64,000 nucleotides of DNA, from positions 17,688,900 to 17,752,899 of the forward strand of contig OY747709.1 in assembly GCA_963556495.2 (NCBI GenBank). The letters are read 5' to 3'. The notes beneath the pieces are model-generated. The model saw only the letters and a list, made by a program, of their open reading frames with translations, did not search any database and had not been told where the DNA came from. Made by a program: the position numbers and the translations under genes. Origin of the DNA: Valencia hispanica. Lineage: Eukaryota > Chordata > Actinopteri > Cyprinodontiformes > Valenciidae. Positions 47,151 to 60,912 of the stretch are shown piece after piece. Positions within the stretch are counted from its first letter, which is position 1. Each line of letters starts with the position of its first letter.

Positions 47151-50100
47151 CACTGAGGAATGAGTGTGAAACACAAAATGACAACACAACGGTAATGCCA
47201 GCAAAAGCTCTGTCTTTTGCATTATCCAAACACACAGTATGTATAGCTTTAGTTACAGTAGTTCCAATCAATATTTTCACTTTTTTGTTACTGTGCTGCT
47301 AGTAGGTTGATACATTAAGTATTATTCATTATTTTATTATTCAGTAAATATACTGTTATGCTAATTTGCCCAAGTTCTGATTGGCTCAAATCATCATTAA
47401 TGCAATACTTCTATAATTAACAAGTGATCTGTGGTTGATAGTGTTTGTAATTTGCACATTACAGATTTTAAATAACTAAAACTAACTATTTGAGATTGTT
47501 TACTCTGTAATGATCAAAGAAATTAAAAAAGAAATCACTGTAAATATCCTACTATCTCACTTTCATCAATGTTTCGGTCAATAGGATGTAGTCACCGGAG
47601 TCACATCATGTTGTACTGGTGGTAATTTGACATAAATAACTGTGGCACCATCGTTTACCTGGGTAAAAATCTCAAAAATGAACAGCGACATATTTGTAGG
47701 CAAAGCCGTTACTGGTGCAATAGCCATTTTTCAACCTGATTAAGGTGTGAAATATCTCCACAGCTGGCTTTTCTTTCTGTCTGGGGAGCTCAACCATTAA
47801 TAACAGCACTGATAAAAGTTTAGTGAGTATAGCGTCTGATTATTGCTCCTATAATGGGTCTTTGAAGGCCACTTTAGCAGCATGCCTGTACATATGATAC
47901 CAGTATGAATATGGCAGAAAAACATGAAAACATGCTTTAATTTGACTTAAATTTGCTCTGTGAGTGTCACTCACCCGGACTTTATTACAGCAGGAAATGA
48001 GCCTGCTCTGAAAGGTTTTACCAGTGGGTTTTCTCTCATGAAGTCTCACTTCACAGTTTGATTTGAGCACTTTTCATTTTAGCATTTCTTTTAGAACTTC
48101 ATTTTCTTGTATAATGGATCTTTAATAATACATCAGTGGTTCCTTTTTTCCATTCATAAGGTTTTCCCAGGATACACAGTTTATTGTAGCACATAAGTTC
48201 TCATGATAACAGGAGAAATTAAAGTAATGATAAGGAAGCTGGTGCCTAGTTAAAAGCAATATAAAAAGGAGATCATCGAATTGATCTTTAAAAATTGGCA
48301 GAAATCATAGCTATTAATGTGTTAAATGTAGGCCTTGGCAGAGTGATGGGGTCTGATAATTGAAAAAAAAACAACAACATACAAATCTTATTGAAATATT
48401 GTTTGCAGGTATTTAGTGTGACATAAATAGTTTTTGTTATTCTAGCACAGGTTAGGCTACATTCTTGGCCTCTCTGCCTGACGCATTTTGTCTGTGCCAT
48501 GCTTGTTGGCTGCAGGGTCATCAGCCAAGAGCCACCCCTCACTGATGTTTCTCTCCATGGATCTCGGAACATGGGTTATGTTTTTTTTTCATGTGTCTGT
48601 CTCTAACTCTTTGGGTGTTTAACAGGGGCTGCATGGAGACCCCAGTGTATGAATATGTGAATGTCAGGCTTCTCCACCCAGCTTCTAAGCATATTGTACT
48701 CTGAGTCTTTTCCTGTTATTTATAAAGGCAGCCTCGATACCATGTTTCCATGGAATGCTCAGCTTGACTATGTTGACAGTCTTGCGCCAAGAGGACCAAA
48801 TCACCATACTGGGCTGAAAAGACCCATAGTGATTCTCCTTGGAAACAATGTGATCCAAGTCTGCTAACATATTCCACTCAGTATCTGTTGAAGAACCATG
48901 TTCTATTAACGATGACCTGACCTCGGTCTTCCTGCCTGATTGAAAAGATCAACCCCTTGGGATTTTGATGGGCCAACCCTGCTGGCATCAAACCTTCGCC
49001 TCTCCAGGATCTCTGCCAGCCTTTGCATGACCTGATCATGTTGCCATCTGTAATAGCCATGCATTACAAACAACATTGAGACTGGACCCTGATATTGTTA
49101 GCAGGAATAGTTAGTGTGACAGAATGTGTTCCTGTGTTCTAAAATATTATTCTTCAATACAAGGAGATTCTGTTGGGGGCTTGTGCTCAATGTTATCTAA
49201 GGATTTAAGAAACCCTAGTTCTGATGTTTTCTATAGCTAACAGGTATCTTTTAATCTTTTGAAATAACTTATTAAAGAATGAATGAAAACAAATTTAAAT
49301 CAGATGTCTTCCTCTGGCAAGGTCTGACACACACTCCACTTTCAGTGCTTAGACCTCCAGTATGCCACCAACCTTCAAATTTAGGGAAACACAGGATTGG
49401 ATCTGCAATCTAGTCAAGGCTTTTTAAATGATTGGATCCTTTGAATTTTTTTTATTGGTGTAATGTCTGTGATTTTATGTCTGATGATCTCCAACTGCAG
49501 GTTGGGGGTACAGGGTGTATTCCTCATGTGTTAACAGTCGCCTGTATTCTTTGTACTGTACAATGATTCCACTACCTTTAATGTAACATTGAATTGGGAC
49601 TTGACATAGGGGATAAAAAACGATTCCCAAAACTATTCCCAAGTGATTTGGATTGAATCGGAGAATCAAAAAACTGGTCAAAGATTTCCATAGTTGACTG
49701 TGTGTTTTAAATCATTTCCACCTAGCAAGATGAAACCACATTCAAATAACCTGCATGTTAAGAAATATATCCCAACTAGTCCTAAATGCATTCAAAAGTG
49801 ATACAATTACTTCACTTGACAAAAATATGAAATCACCACTATGGGGAAAATTTTTTTCATTTATTCGATTTCATTTGAGTAAATTTAAAAATTGTCAACA
49901 GTTGTATGCCTTTTTTTGGGAGGGATTATTTTCAAACTATTTGTTTAACCAGGCTCAATGGTTAGCTATTAAATGAAGTAGTCTCTGTTCTTTTATTTCT
50001 TGCATCTGCAAAATAGAGGCTCCACTCCCACCAGTGTCTGATGTCAGTCAAGAGAAATGAAATATCTAAAACTGCTGCATGACACATTTCCCAATCAAAC

Positions 50101-51459
50101 AAATTTTAGGCTAATTTCAACAGCAGATTAAAGTCTCAAAGCACCATGTTGGACTTCTTTTACCAGTTTGAAGTGATCCCTCTGGTTTTCCCTTGTGTCT
50201 GGTTTCTCTGTGTTCATGAAAAGTCTCTCTGCCTTCATCCTCTCTTTTCTCTCACGCTGTCAGCTCATTTTTTTGGATCACCTGGAGACACAGTTCTTTG
50301 CTCCAGTTTGACGAATCAGCACGGGCAGGTTGAGTACGACTCTGTGCGCCCTAAAGCCACACTCTGCCCTGAGGGAGGCCTGCCAGGCCACATTAGTATG
50401 AGACCACTTGGATCAGTCTGCACTGACTGTGACAGGCCCGGAGCCCCCCTTGCTCCTGGTACATTAAATAGAATTATGCATCCGTGCCTCCACAGAAGGA
50501 CCCGATCAATGGGGTGGACAGCACATGCCGACAGCTGCCAAGGAGATACTTTAGTACAGTGAGATTAATATCTGCTGCAAAACTGTGGTCTTCAAAGAGT
50601 GTGCTGCCACCGAGCTCAGGCAGGCCACTCAAAGTTAATATGGTGTTGGGGCCCCTAAACCGTCTCTGAGTGGTATCTGGACAGGTAGGAGCACAGCTGA
50701 GAGGACTATCAAATTCTCCTTTCATAGTTTTTTAATGACATTATCACCATCAAATAGGTAATATATGTCTCTCTGTAAGTCCTTCAAGATTTAGACTGTA
50801 TTCTTCTACATCACTTCAAAGGCTTTTATTACACTTGAAAAAAATAACAAGTGGAGTTTTCAGAGTTTTTGTTTCTTGTCGCAGTGACTAAAGTAGAGAA
50901 GGTAATGGCAGATATGTTTGTTATCCAATTTCTTTTTGAGCTGGTTACAAGTAAATGGACTGGGCTTTTTAAGTCTTAATGACCACTTATGAGCTTTTAC
51001 ACTACACTCTATACATCCACACAGCTCCTCTTGAGGTAAACAGTCGAGCCTGCTTTCTGTCGCTAGCACATGATGAACGCATCAGAGGCAAAGTGATGTC
51101 CATTGTCTCGCCCAAGGATACTTCAGTTTGTAGAGTGGATAAGTTTGAGACCGAGCCACTCTTCCCTATGAACCACAGCTGGCCTTCTTTTAAAACATTC
51201 ATTATCAAGTCCTTAGTGATGGCCTCTCTAAATGTGCCCTGCATCTATGCTGGTGTACATTCATTTTTTAGTATGTCCTTACACAGGCCCGCACTCAGTC
51301 TGAAGTATGGAGTTAACCACATACTGTACTGTAAGCACCACGCTGTGATCTCAGAAGGTCTAGCTAAAATGTTCATCCTCACAATTCATTCACTTCATTT
51401 GATATTACCAAACTGCAGCAGCCACTGTAGCTATGCTGGCATCTTGAATAATTAATTTT
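47151..51459. other. Intergenic, no gene recognised
   Basis: No exon with homology that I recognise. 48600-49060 and 50270-50690 are unique and less AT-rich, and are possible conserved non-coding elements. The ORF of 138 codons at 50146-50562 lacks any domain, and its composition follows the local GC peak. Confidence 0.4.
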
Positions 51460-52970
51460 GCATGAACTTTTTACATTACAATCTCAGACTTCAAAAATTT
51501 CTTGGGATTTTATGTCATAAACCAAAATATATTAAAACATACATTTTAAGTGAAAGAATATTTGGCTTTAGTGAATTTTCACGCGGAAAACTCTGAATTG
51601 TGGCTTGCATTTATATCCAGTCCTCTTAAACAAAAACTTTGGAGAAACACCCCTCACTCCAACAGCAGCTGCAGGCCTCTTCCGGTTTCTCTAATATTTA
51701 TTTTTGAAAACTCTTCTTTACTCCAGTTACGTCAATTAGAGGGTAGCATCCATAAATGCTAATTTAAATGTTTTGCCACAGATTCTAAATTATATTTAGG
51801 AGTGAGCTTTGACGGAGGCCATTTGCACATGCTATGTGATCTCCACCAGGTTTCTTCTAGGAATCCCCACAACATGAAGCTGCCACCGCCATGTTTCACA
51901 AGCCTCTTTCAGATCATCCTTTTGTTCTGTGGTATAATGTGTTGTTTACACTTCATAATCAACTAAAAGGTCCAGACATGGAATGAGGGCTTAAAGTCAA
52001 AAGTAAGGCTTTGATGCATCTCAGAAGACCAATATTCCTCAGCAGAATTTGATGCAGATAATAACATTTTAGTGATGGTTTACCACTGTGCAGTGGACCC
52101 CCAGTATTTGCAGGGTTTGAGACAACAGCTAACCGCGAACAGTTAAAATCTGCGAATACTTGAGACCCCTCTAAAGACGATTATAACAGCCTATTTTAAT
52201 AGTTCAAAGACCAAATATACCTCAATATGCATTAATACATGCAGTGGAAACCATATTTGCTCTACCTGAGAAGCTAAAGTTCAAGGTCTTCCCGCTCTTG
52301 GGGTTACAGCCAGTTAGTGCCGAATAAAATGAATAGCGCTCCTGGATTGGCTGCTTTGCAAACACTACCCAATGATCTGTCTAGTAGCGTTGTGATTAGG
52401 TATTTCGACTTCCGAAGCAGCATCTTCTTTCAAATATTTTATATATGCTCTACAAAAAAAAAAACTGTTGGTTTTCTGCAAATTATTTGAAATTAATCTC
52501 CACAGGAAAATTTGCAAACAGGTGGATTTGCGAATACTGAGCTATAAATAGGTGAGGGTCTGCTGTATTTGTGGATCATATGTCTGCTTAGGGTTTGTGA
52601 CATAAACTCCGCTCTTTGTGGATCCCTCTCATGCGTGCTGCAAGTAGTAAACTTGTGATCCCAGTGTCTTGACTTGTGAGAAAGTGATCCATAGCTGGGG
52701 GTTTGTGGCTGTGGGTTTATTGCAGAGATGCTCAGGTGTGCCGGTTATTTTTAGGGTGAGGTGTAGTGTATTTTTATTTTGTCATACACTGTTTGTTTCT
52801 CATCATTTATTTGTCAAAAAATAAATCATGTATCTATTTCTTTTCACATCAAGACTTTGCACTACAGTGTTTTCACACAATATTCAACAAAAATCATTAA
52901 AGTTTGGAGTTGTAACACGACAAAATGTGAGACTGTTCTGTGGGTTTGACCACTTTTACAAGTCACTGCA
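51460..52970 (-). mobile_element. Tc1-like relic, copy E, with pogo-type MITE
   Basis: The right terminus GTTGTAACACGACAAAATGTGAGA ... ACTTTTACAAGTCACTG (ends 52968) and the left terminus TGAACTTTTTACATTACAAT (51462) are mirrored. TTTGCCACAGATTCTAAATTATATTTAGGAGTGAGCTTTGACGGAGGCCAT is the antisense of the usual AATCTGTGGCA region of fish Tc1. Interrupted at 52097-52568 by a MITE. The 51780-52100 segment is mirrored at 58023-58460. Confidence 0.75.
52097..52568. mobile_element. pogo/Tigger-type MITE nested in Tc1 copy E
   Basis: Left CAGTGGACCCCCAGTATTTG; right, reverse complemented, CAGCAGACCCTCACCTAT, followed on the + strand by TA. Subterminal repeats of GCGAATACT/AGTATTTGC. Termini of the form CAGTRGACCC are typical of pogo/Tigger derivatives. 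About 470 bp, no coding capacity. Confidence 0.75.
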
Positions 52971-55900
52971 GAGGCGACCATACTTAGAAAAAACACTGTC
53001 AGAGATTTTTTTTCTTTCAGCTTGAAGAAAAAAGCCCTTCCTTAGTATTTTTCATAAATCCTGTCCCATCCGTCCCTTATCCATATATATGCTGGAAAAA
53101 CAGCAACACAAGCAGTCTTCCCCGGAGAGAGTATCAGTAACCCTTCTAGAAAATGTTTTGGCTGACTCCTGATACAGACAGATTTCTTTTGTCTCAAATG
53201 CCAGCAAGTCTGTACACATTCGAACTTAAGTTTTTACCATGATGAAATACACAATACATTAGGAAACTAATTTAATACATATGCATTGTAATAGAGAACT
53301 TGCCAGTTTTGGAAGGTTCCCTCTAAAGACTCTTGTTCTTAACTGGCTCTAGAGAAATGAAGCAAACATAATTGAAGGAAGCTGGCTCTGGGCTGCACCT
53401 TGTATTGACTAAACTCTCAGAGAACTGCATAAATGTCTCTTACTACCAGGAGAGACCATGTTTCACCTTTGTTAGCATCTCTGAATTTGCTCCTTTAGGA
53501 TACGATTGAAAATCTATTTCATTATGTGGCAAACTTGAAAGAAAATTATGAATATGTAACATTGCATCATTCAAAATTATTTTTCTTTATTTCACTAAAT
53601 TATTGTGTTTAACTGATTCCCTTGCAAAGCAAAGACAAAAACCACCAAATAACAGTAGATCATTTTAGAGACTAGTACATCCACTGAGACCGTCATAAGC
53701 AGTTGTTTAAAGTGAAAAGAAACTAACTCTAGCAGTGCATATAACCTATAGCATGAAACACATATGTGACCTACTTTAATACTCATGGGCACAAATGTGT
53801 GCTTAAAGTCAGCAGGGGGTATGTGACTTGTAAAGGACCTTATAACTGGATTTTAAGGTTTCTTTATATATTTGAAGTAATTAATATTTATCTGTGGGTT
53901 GTTCATGGTTGGTGCCATCATGGAAGCAATATTGCTACAGGGAAAGACAAAATTAAATCCTTACTTTGTTCAGGTCTTACTACGCGTTGGTGAGCATGCA
54001 TGCATCTAAGGCTAGAATCAGACTTTTTATATACTGTCAATAAAACTAAAAATAAACATTGACATCATCACCACAGTTCAAACACTGGTAATGGGAGCTT
54101 CTAAGGTGAGAAACAAACATTTTCAGCTCAAACATGGATTAAATTGGGGCTTTTGGCACATTGATTGATGTCCATGAGAGATGCAAAATTCTCACATGTT
54201 ACACCTGCAAAGTGTGTGATAAACAGCCTGTTTAACACTCAATGTTTGAAGACCACCAATATGTCTTGAAAATCTTAATTGCAATAAAACATCTTAGCTA
54301 AGTATGTTAGCCTATTATTTGATTTTTGAGCACAAAAATAGAATTTACCTTTAAATCAAATGAGATGCACATTGTGAAAGAGACTATCATCCAAAATGTG
54401 AGGAAAAGACAGGACAAGCATGTAAAAACTCCCAAGTTTCATTTGCTCCGGGTGAATCTATGTCGTTTTCAAAGCACAAACCTAATATAGATTTAGAACT
54501 GTCAAAAAAATTCCAACACTCCCAGCAAAGCATGTCAAAAAGTGGACTTTCTTATCGCTAACATTTCACGACCGCATTTATTCCAAACAACCACATTGAA
54601 AGTCAGAAATGATTGACTCATCTGATCACCCCCAAAATGTTTTTTTTTTAATATAAAATATCATGCTGTCTTCACTGTCTTTTTTTAATATTTACATACA
54701 CTGTCTTTTTATATACTAAGGTATAGTTTCAACACATTTTATTCTGAACAGACATCAAAGGCTACATTTGATTTTCAAAGAGTAAAAAATGTCATGCAAC
54801 AGAAACCAGCAAAAATATATTTGATAAATAACCAAAACAACAGGACACAGCACAGTACTCAAATGGCCTGCTGTAAAAAAGAAAAAAAAGAAAAACACAT
54901 TCATACTTAGCAACATTGATAATGAACTGTTAACTGTGTAAATGCAAGCATTTACAGGTGACAGACTGACTTAATGTCTGTCAATTACAAAAACAGTTAA
55001 ATGCTGAAGGGTAAGCTAAACCATTAACACAAACACAGGGCCAAAGTCTGTTCTTTTAAGCATACTTTCATCAAGCTCAGAATCAATGGATGAACTTCAG
55101 GAAACATCCACATGACAATTTCATTCCATTTGCAGCTGGAAGAGGCTCAGGTTAGGAGCTGGAGCCTAGGGTTGCCAGATGTGATTCGTGGTGATGTCAT
55201 TCAGCTAAAATAGCTCCTCATTAGCACCTCAGAAGCAGGTCATATGATTAATCATCACCAAAGATTCAGAATCCAATTAGAGGATGTCTGGGGGAGGAAC
55301 AAATGACTCAACTTTGAGGGAAACACATCAGTGAGGAGGTCTGAATAGACTTTTTCAGGGGCAGGTTTTGTGCCTTGGGCTGACTGATGGTGAAATGGAT
55401 GGGCCATGTCTTCAGGACAGTGTGTGTTTGTCAGATCCTGGAGCCATCACTCAATATGTAGGGCGGCTTGTCACGCAAGAACCTGGTGAGTCAGTAAATT
55501 CACAGTTTATTGTTGACATCAAACCCTCTGCTGAAATGTTTTTTTCAGTTTTATTCTATCAGGGACTAAAAAGCGAAGAGAGAAAAAAAATAAAATAAAA
55601 AAATAACGACCAGGTCTCTGTCTTTGCATTTTTAAGTGTTTGCCTGCAAATGCATTTCTCTGAGAATGACTAATTTAGCAGCAAATGTGTCCCCGCTCTG
55701 CAGCCTAGCCTGAAGTTTTAATCCCCACATTTGCATGGCTAAACATAGATCAGCCTCCTCACATCCGCACTGGATATCAACTCGAGGAATATAAATGCTT
55801 GTTTTGACTGCACATTGAAAACGCTAATTAAACATTCATGAGCTCCATCCTGCTCTGTCTCTGCAGCAGCCTCTTAAACTCTACCTGTGTGTGATGCAGC

Positions 55901-57230
55901 CAGACAGTATATGTGCAACTTCTAAAAGTTTGATGATTCATCTCTGCTTTCTTTTTGTTATCCTTGTTGAGAGAACAGCACACTCTCTGTTCCAAAGACT
56001 GATTCAATTCCTTGCAAATGGACTTCACCGATAGTTTCTTTGCTGAGCTTAAGGGAAGAGCTTACAGACGTGGAACAGATGCAGCAGCCGCTGACTTGCC
56101 AGCTGATAGGATGGCTTTATCACACACTGCTTGCACTGTTAAGCCTGGGTGCCCTGTCAAACTGGTATTTGCACACACAGTAAAATGTGACTTTAAATAA
56201 GAGGCAATAACATACATAATAGGGAAATCAGTTTTAGTTTTGTGGCACCGCGCTGTATTCAGTGAAAATATGTCGACTCACTTTTAATTAGCCTCCAAAA
56301 AAGCTGTTTGTGTCAGTGTGTTGTGTGACCAGTTGTAGCAGCAGACCCAGAACATGCCTCAGCAGCTGTTCCATCCTCCTGTTGGTCCATTCAAACAGAG
56401 CCTCTCTGCCTGTCAGGAAAAAATAACCACTGTCTCTTGTTAAAATGACTAGGTTTTCTGGATAATACTGCTGGAAAACATGGCTGGCAGATTCCAAAGA
56501 TGGTAGCTGATTTGTTGTTTCAGATTTGCCACAATATTAAATAACAACTTTTTTTTACATTATAAGGATTATGGAGTGCATTTGTTTATCTCATGATGTA
56601 ATGTCAAACCACAACTAGATGGTTTTTACACAGAAAAACATTTATTTTTAATATGACACACAGTGGGATTTATGAAACCTTAATTCTACTAAAATAGACA
56701 TAGGGCAGACCTGGACTGAATTATTCTACCTGATTACAGGTTCTTTAACACATAGTTTGTGATTGGTAAAAACCTTTTTTCTATTTAAGTTGGGTTTTGT
56801 TCTCAAAAATATTGCTAAAATTCAGATATATGTGACCTATCTCTCCTTACAAAACTAAGACTAAGCCGATTGGTTTACAGTTCTGATAAGTAACATAATA
56901 AATTCTTTGTTTTTTTGGACAATATGCACTTTGCAATGTAGTTGTGTGATAGATTATGTGTGGAATAGTAAAGGAGTGGTGGGTGCATTTTTATGAAGAA
57001 AGGCCTAGCCCAATGCTGTATTACTGCCACTGTCTTTTTCTGGTAAAACAGCACTGGGCTATTAAGGTATGAACTCCACTAGACCCCTGAAGGTGTGCAA
57101 TGGTATCTGACACTAAATTGCCAGCAGCAGATTCGTTCAGTCCCTCAAATTGCAAGGTGGGGCCTCCACTTGTCAGTCCAGTCCATCCCATAGTACTCGA
57201 TTGGATTATATACGGGAAATCAAAAATCAA
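52971..57230. other. Intergenic, no gene recognised
   Basis: AT-rich. 55130-55500 and 55680-55870 look unique and moderately GC-rich (possible conserved non-coding sequence). Short ORFs have no motif. No RNA gene recognised. Confidence 0.4.
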
Positions 57231-57780
57231 ATCAAATCAAAAAACTGAAATGTTGACTTTAATTAAATGTATTTTGTCAACAGGTTCCACGAAATTTAAT
57301 TAGGTTAGTTAAAAGTAAAATTGTTAAGTCAATCGAACATAATAAACTTATAACCTAATTCAAATTTGTGGAAACTGTTGACACAATACATTTACTTAAA
57401 GTGTAACTGAACCCCCTGAAAAATCATAACCCCGCCCCCAGACAACATTTGAAAATTCTACAAAGTGGGCAGTGCCAGGAAGAACGGAGGGGTATGTCTG
57501 TGAGACCATGCCTGTGACACAGTTAATGCCTGTGACGTAGAGATGTACCCCTCACCACCACTCACAAAATTCAAATGCAGTAGCCAACCCTAAGGGGGCA
57601 GCACTAAGACGTTTTCAGACCAAAAAGTGTAGAATTAAACAAGTTTACACCAAAATGTAAAAACAATCCCAGAAACTGGAAGATTGCATTGGTAAAGACC
57701 CATTTATACAGTTTAGAAGCAAAAAAAAGTTGTTTTGGGGTTTAGTTACTCTTTAAAGTCAACATTTCATTTTTTTTGAG
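57231..57780. mobile_element. Palindromic MITE interrupted by a second MITE
   Basis: The arm TGAAATGTTGACTTTAATTAAATGTATTTTGTCAACAGGTTCC (57248-57290) is mirrored by GGAAACTGTTGACACAATACATTTACTTAA (57371-57399), continuing after the insertion as AGTCAACATTTCA (57757-57769). The host element is a near-perfect palindrome with a spacer of about 60-80 bp. The break falls exactly at TTAA. Confidence 0.8.
57396..57756. mobile_element. TTAA-target MITE, copy 2
   Basis: Element 57400-57752 (353 bp) with inverted ends AGTGTAACTGAACCCC and, reverse complemented, AGAGTAACTAAACCCC, flanked by TTAA on both sides (57396-57399, 57753-57756). TTAA duplication with purine-rich AG-starting ends suits Kolobok-like elements rather than piggyBac (CCC ends); this superfamily call is inference. 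Related to copy 1 at 13306-13654. Confidence 0.85.
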
Positions 57781-58022
57781 TGCTCCCTGTTGCTTTATGG
57801 CAGGTGTGATGTGAGCTAACCATTGAACTTTTACCTTTTGATCTTCATGTAAACTCTGCTCTCCTGCCCGCTTTCAATGGTATGCTTGATTTTATACAGT
57901 ATGTAGACAGATACAATCCTTTGTCTAGACAAAATACAGCCTTTTTCTAAAAGCATTATGCTAGCCTCATTGTGATGGTTTTCTGACACCCTAAGCTGTT
58001 GTTTTGTTTGCAGCTGCTGTCG

Positions 58023-58640
58023 TTTTGTGTCCACTGCACAGTGGTAAACCATCACTAAAAAGTTATTATCTGCATCAAATTCTGCTGAGGAATATTGGTC
58101 TTCTGAGATGCATCAAAGCCTTCCTATTGACTTTACCCCTCATTCCATGTCTGGACCTTTTAGTTGATTGTGAAGTGTAAACAACACATTACACCACAGA
58201 ACAAAAAGATGATCTGAAAGAGGTTTGTGAAACATGGCGGTGGAGGCAGCTTCATGTTGTGGGGATTACTAAAAGAAACCTGGTGGAGATCACAGAAGAC
58301 TATAGACTGGGGCATGGGGTCTTTTTAAAGTCGGAAAATAACCTTGGACATACTGCTAGAGCAACAATGGAGCAGTTTAATTCATAGCCAATGCATGTGT
58401 TAAAATGGCCTCCGTCAAAGCTCACTCCTAAATATAATTTAGAATCTGTGGCAAAACATATAAATTCATTAAAAAAAATCTGTAGTAGCCTAAACCAAAA
58501 TAAAGAAAGAAAAGTTTTATCTAGTTTTGCATGTATATGTCTTGAACAAGCAATAGTGGTGTTAAAGTTTAGCCTAAGAGAAAACTAAACACTACAAACA
58601 GCTTTTTGGAAAGTTCTTGAAGAGGCAGAACATTGCTCCT
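58023..58640 (+). mobile_element. Tc1-like fragment, mirrored to copy E
   Basis: CACTGCACAGTGGTAAACCATCACTA ... GAAACATGGCGGTGGAGGCAGCTTCATG ... TTTAGAATCTGTGGCAAAAC is transposase-gene text of a Tc1 element, about 90 percent identical in inverted orientation to 51760-52100. Terminal repeats are not evident and the coding frame is broken. Confidence 0.75.
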
Positions 58641-58869
58641 CTTCTAAACAACATTTTACAACTTTTATTTAAAGGTTTGAGGTTAAGATTAGGGAGGTGA
58701 GTTGTTTGGTATAGGGCACACCAGAAGCAACAAAAGAACTCTCTAGCACACAAGTAATTTTACCAAGTCCAATAACTTATATTGAGGAAATCCATTAACA
58801 TCTCAGAGTTAAAGAAATCTGGACAGAAGAAAGGGCAAAATCTCTCTCATTATGGGTGAAACTTACAAC

Positions 58870-59555
58870 AACACAGTTGACAAAATTTTGTGGTAAACTT
58901 TATGTTAAGGAGAAACGATGCATTTTGACTGATTTTAATTCACTTGATCCAGATCACTGCTGCATCCTCACTAGAACCAGGAAAGTAGAGCAGATCACCC
59001 CAGTTCTAAAGTCCTTAGACTGGCTCCCTGTAGCTTAGAGAATAGACTTCAAAATACTCCTACTAGATTATAAATCATTGAATGGCCTAGCGCCAAAGTA
59101 TCCTGAAGATCTACTGTTACTATACCAACCCCCCAGACCACTCAGGTCCTCTAATTCCAGTCTCCTCAACATCCCTAAAATTAGAACCAAACATGGAGAA
59201 GCAGCTTTCAGTTTCCATGATCCTCTAATCTGGAACAAGCTTCCAGACAACTGCAAAGCGGCTGAAACACTGAGTTCTTTTAAATCAAGGTTAAAACCCA
59301 TCTGTTTAGAGCTGCCTTTGAGAAAAGTTTTCATGTATCATATGTTTTGTGTGTGTTTCTTGCTTTATTGGTGTTTTTATTTTATCCTCTATTCATGTCT
59401 GCTTTTGAGTTATCTTTTTACATGGTATATATATCTGTGTTTTATGGTTTATTGCTGTTTTTACGTTAACCCCATATCATGTAAAGCTCCTTGAATTACC
59501 TTGTTGTTGAACGTGTGCTATACAAATAAAATTGTCTTGCTTTGCCTTCATGAAA
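58870..59555 (+). pseudogene. L2/Rex1-type LINE, C-terminal end and 3'UTR
   Basis: One frame (phase of 58856) reads RTRKVEQITPVLKSLDWLP, a single TAG (59036-59038), then RIDFKILLLDYKSLNGLAPKY, RPLRSSNSSLLNIPKIRTKHG, AFSFHDPLIWNKLPDNC and TLSSFKSRLKP. This is the region C-terminal to reverse transcriptase in L2/Rex1-type fish LINEs, well conserved apart from the one stop. It ends with GTGCTATACAAATAAAATTG and TTGCC-like repeats, the 3' tail also seen reversed at 6309 and 47031. It is 5'-truncated; the reverse transcriptase core is absent. Confidence 0.85.
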
Positions 59556-60912
59556 TATTCTGTATAACTCTAATAGTATACCTGCAAGAATAGCCAGTAA
59601 GGTTCAAAAGGATCATAATGAAAAGTAAGAGAAATAGAAAGCAAAATACATGATATTTACATAGCATGGAAGCTGTTTGAGGCGGTATGTTGAATAGCGC
59701 ATTTGCATTGTAGGAAGAAGTTTTTTGAAGAAATTTATTTGAAAAATGTTCTGTGGAATTTGCAGGTTCTTTCTGCACTTGAATTGTTTTTTTTCAGGTG
59801 TGTTATTAGGTCTCTAAATTTCTCTTAGGTGTGTGAGTGAGCATGGTCGTTTGTCCTGTGGTGAACCTGTTTAGGGTTACCACAAAAATGGATAAAACTC
59901 TTGGTTATTCCAAATTGTTAGTTAAACTAAATCAATTAGGCTTCCCCTATTGTTGAGGCACACATAAATCAAACAATTTGTTGGACATCCAATTTGGCTG
60001 CTGGAGATTGTGCACAATTTTTTCTTCATACTCAAAATGTCACAATGTTATGCATCGAAGGTTTTACGAAATATGGAAATATGTGACTTAAAAAGAGAGC
60101 GCTTGAACACCTCTACATATTTGATATTGCAACATCTGTTATGTAATCATAAGATAACCCAGGCTGCCACAAGTTCTGTAGCATGCAGGTCACAATTTAT
60201 GCTCCACATGAGGCCACTGCAAAGATATTTATGGTAATTCTTTGCAAATGCTATGGTAAAACAATGACAATACTGTTTAATCTCGAACCACGTTACGAAG
60301 GTGCTCTGTCTATGCTAATAGAAACTTACTCATCTCAGACTGAAGACTGCTTGAAGCGACTTACAATGCAACAGACTTTGCTTAGTATAAAACGCAATTG
60401 TGAATATGTCAGCATAAAGAAACATTAAGAGAAGTTTTAGCTTTAGCAATTTTAATACAAATCAGAAGGACTGATCACAATAACTTGGTCAGTAATTTGA
60501 AACCATCTCACTGGCATCATGCGACTATGTTCTCACTCGTTAGCATGAAACAATTTTGAATGCAGGAAAAACTTCAAGCATTTAAAATGTCTCGTTACAT
60601 GATTTCCATGTCCCTGAACCAACCGGGACACTGTTCTGTTTTGGCACCAGATGCCTCAACCTGTGCTGATACTCACACTTCATGGGACTATAGCTATCTT
60701 TCCATAGATGTACAGCCCTTTACTATTGTCTTTGGCTTAGAGTCACACCTCTTCACAATGGAGAGCACTGTTGTTCAACAGAGATTGCTTGAAAATGAGA
60801 ACTCGAAGTCCAGGGCTCCCACTTCTGCACTTACTATTTCCCTGCTGTGCTGATCATCCAGTCAAAGGTTGACTTTGGGCAACATGGGAGCTGTGTTATA
60901 TTATCTAGCCAA
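59556..60912. other. Intergenic, nothing recognised
   Basis: AT-rich, short ORFs without motifs. Confidence 0.5.

Noticed and set aside
50146..50562. 138-codon ORF in the flank
   Set aside because: No domain, no splice or promoter context; length explained by a local rise in GC content.
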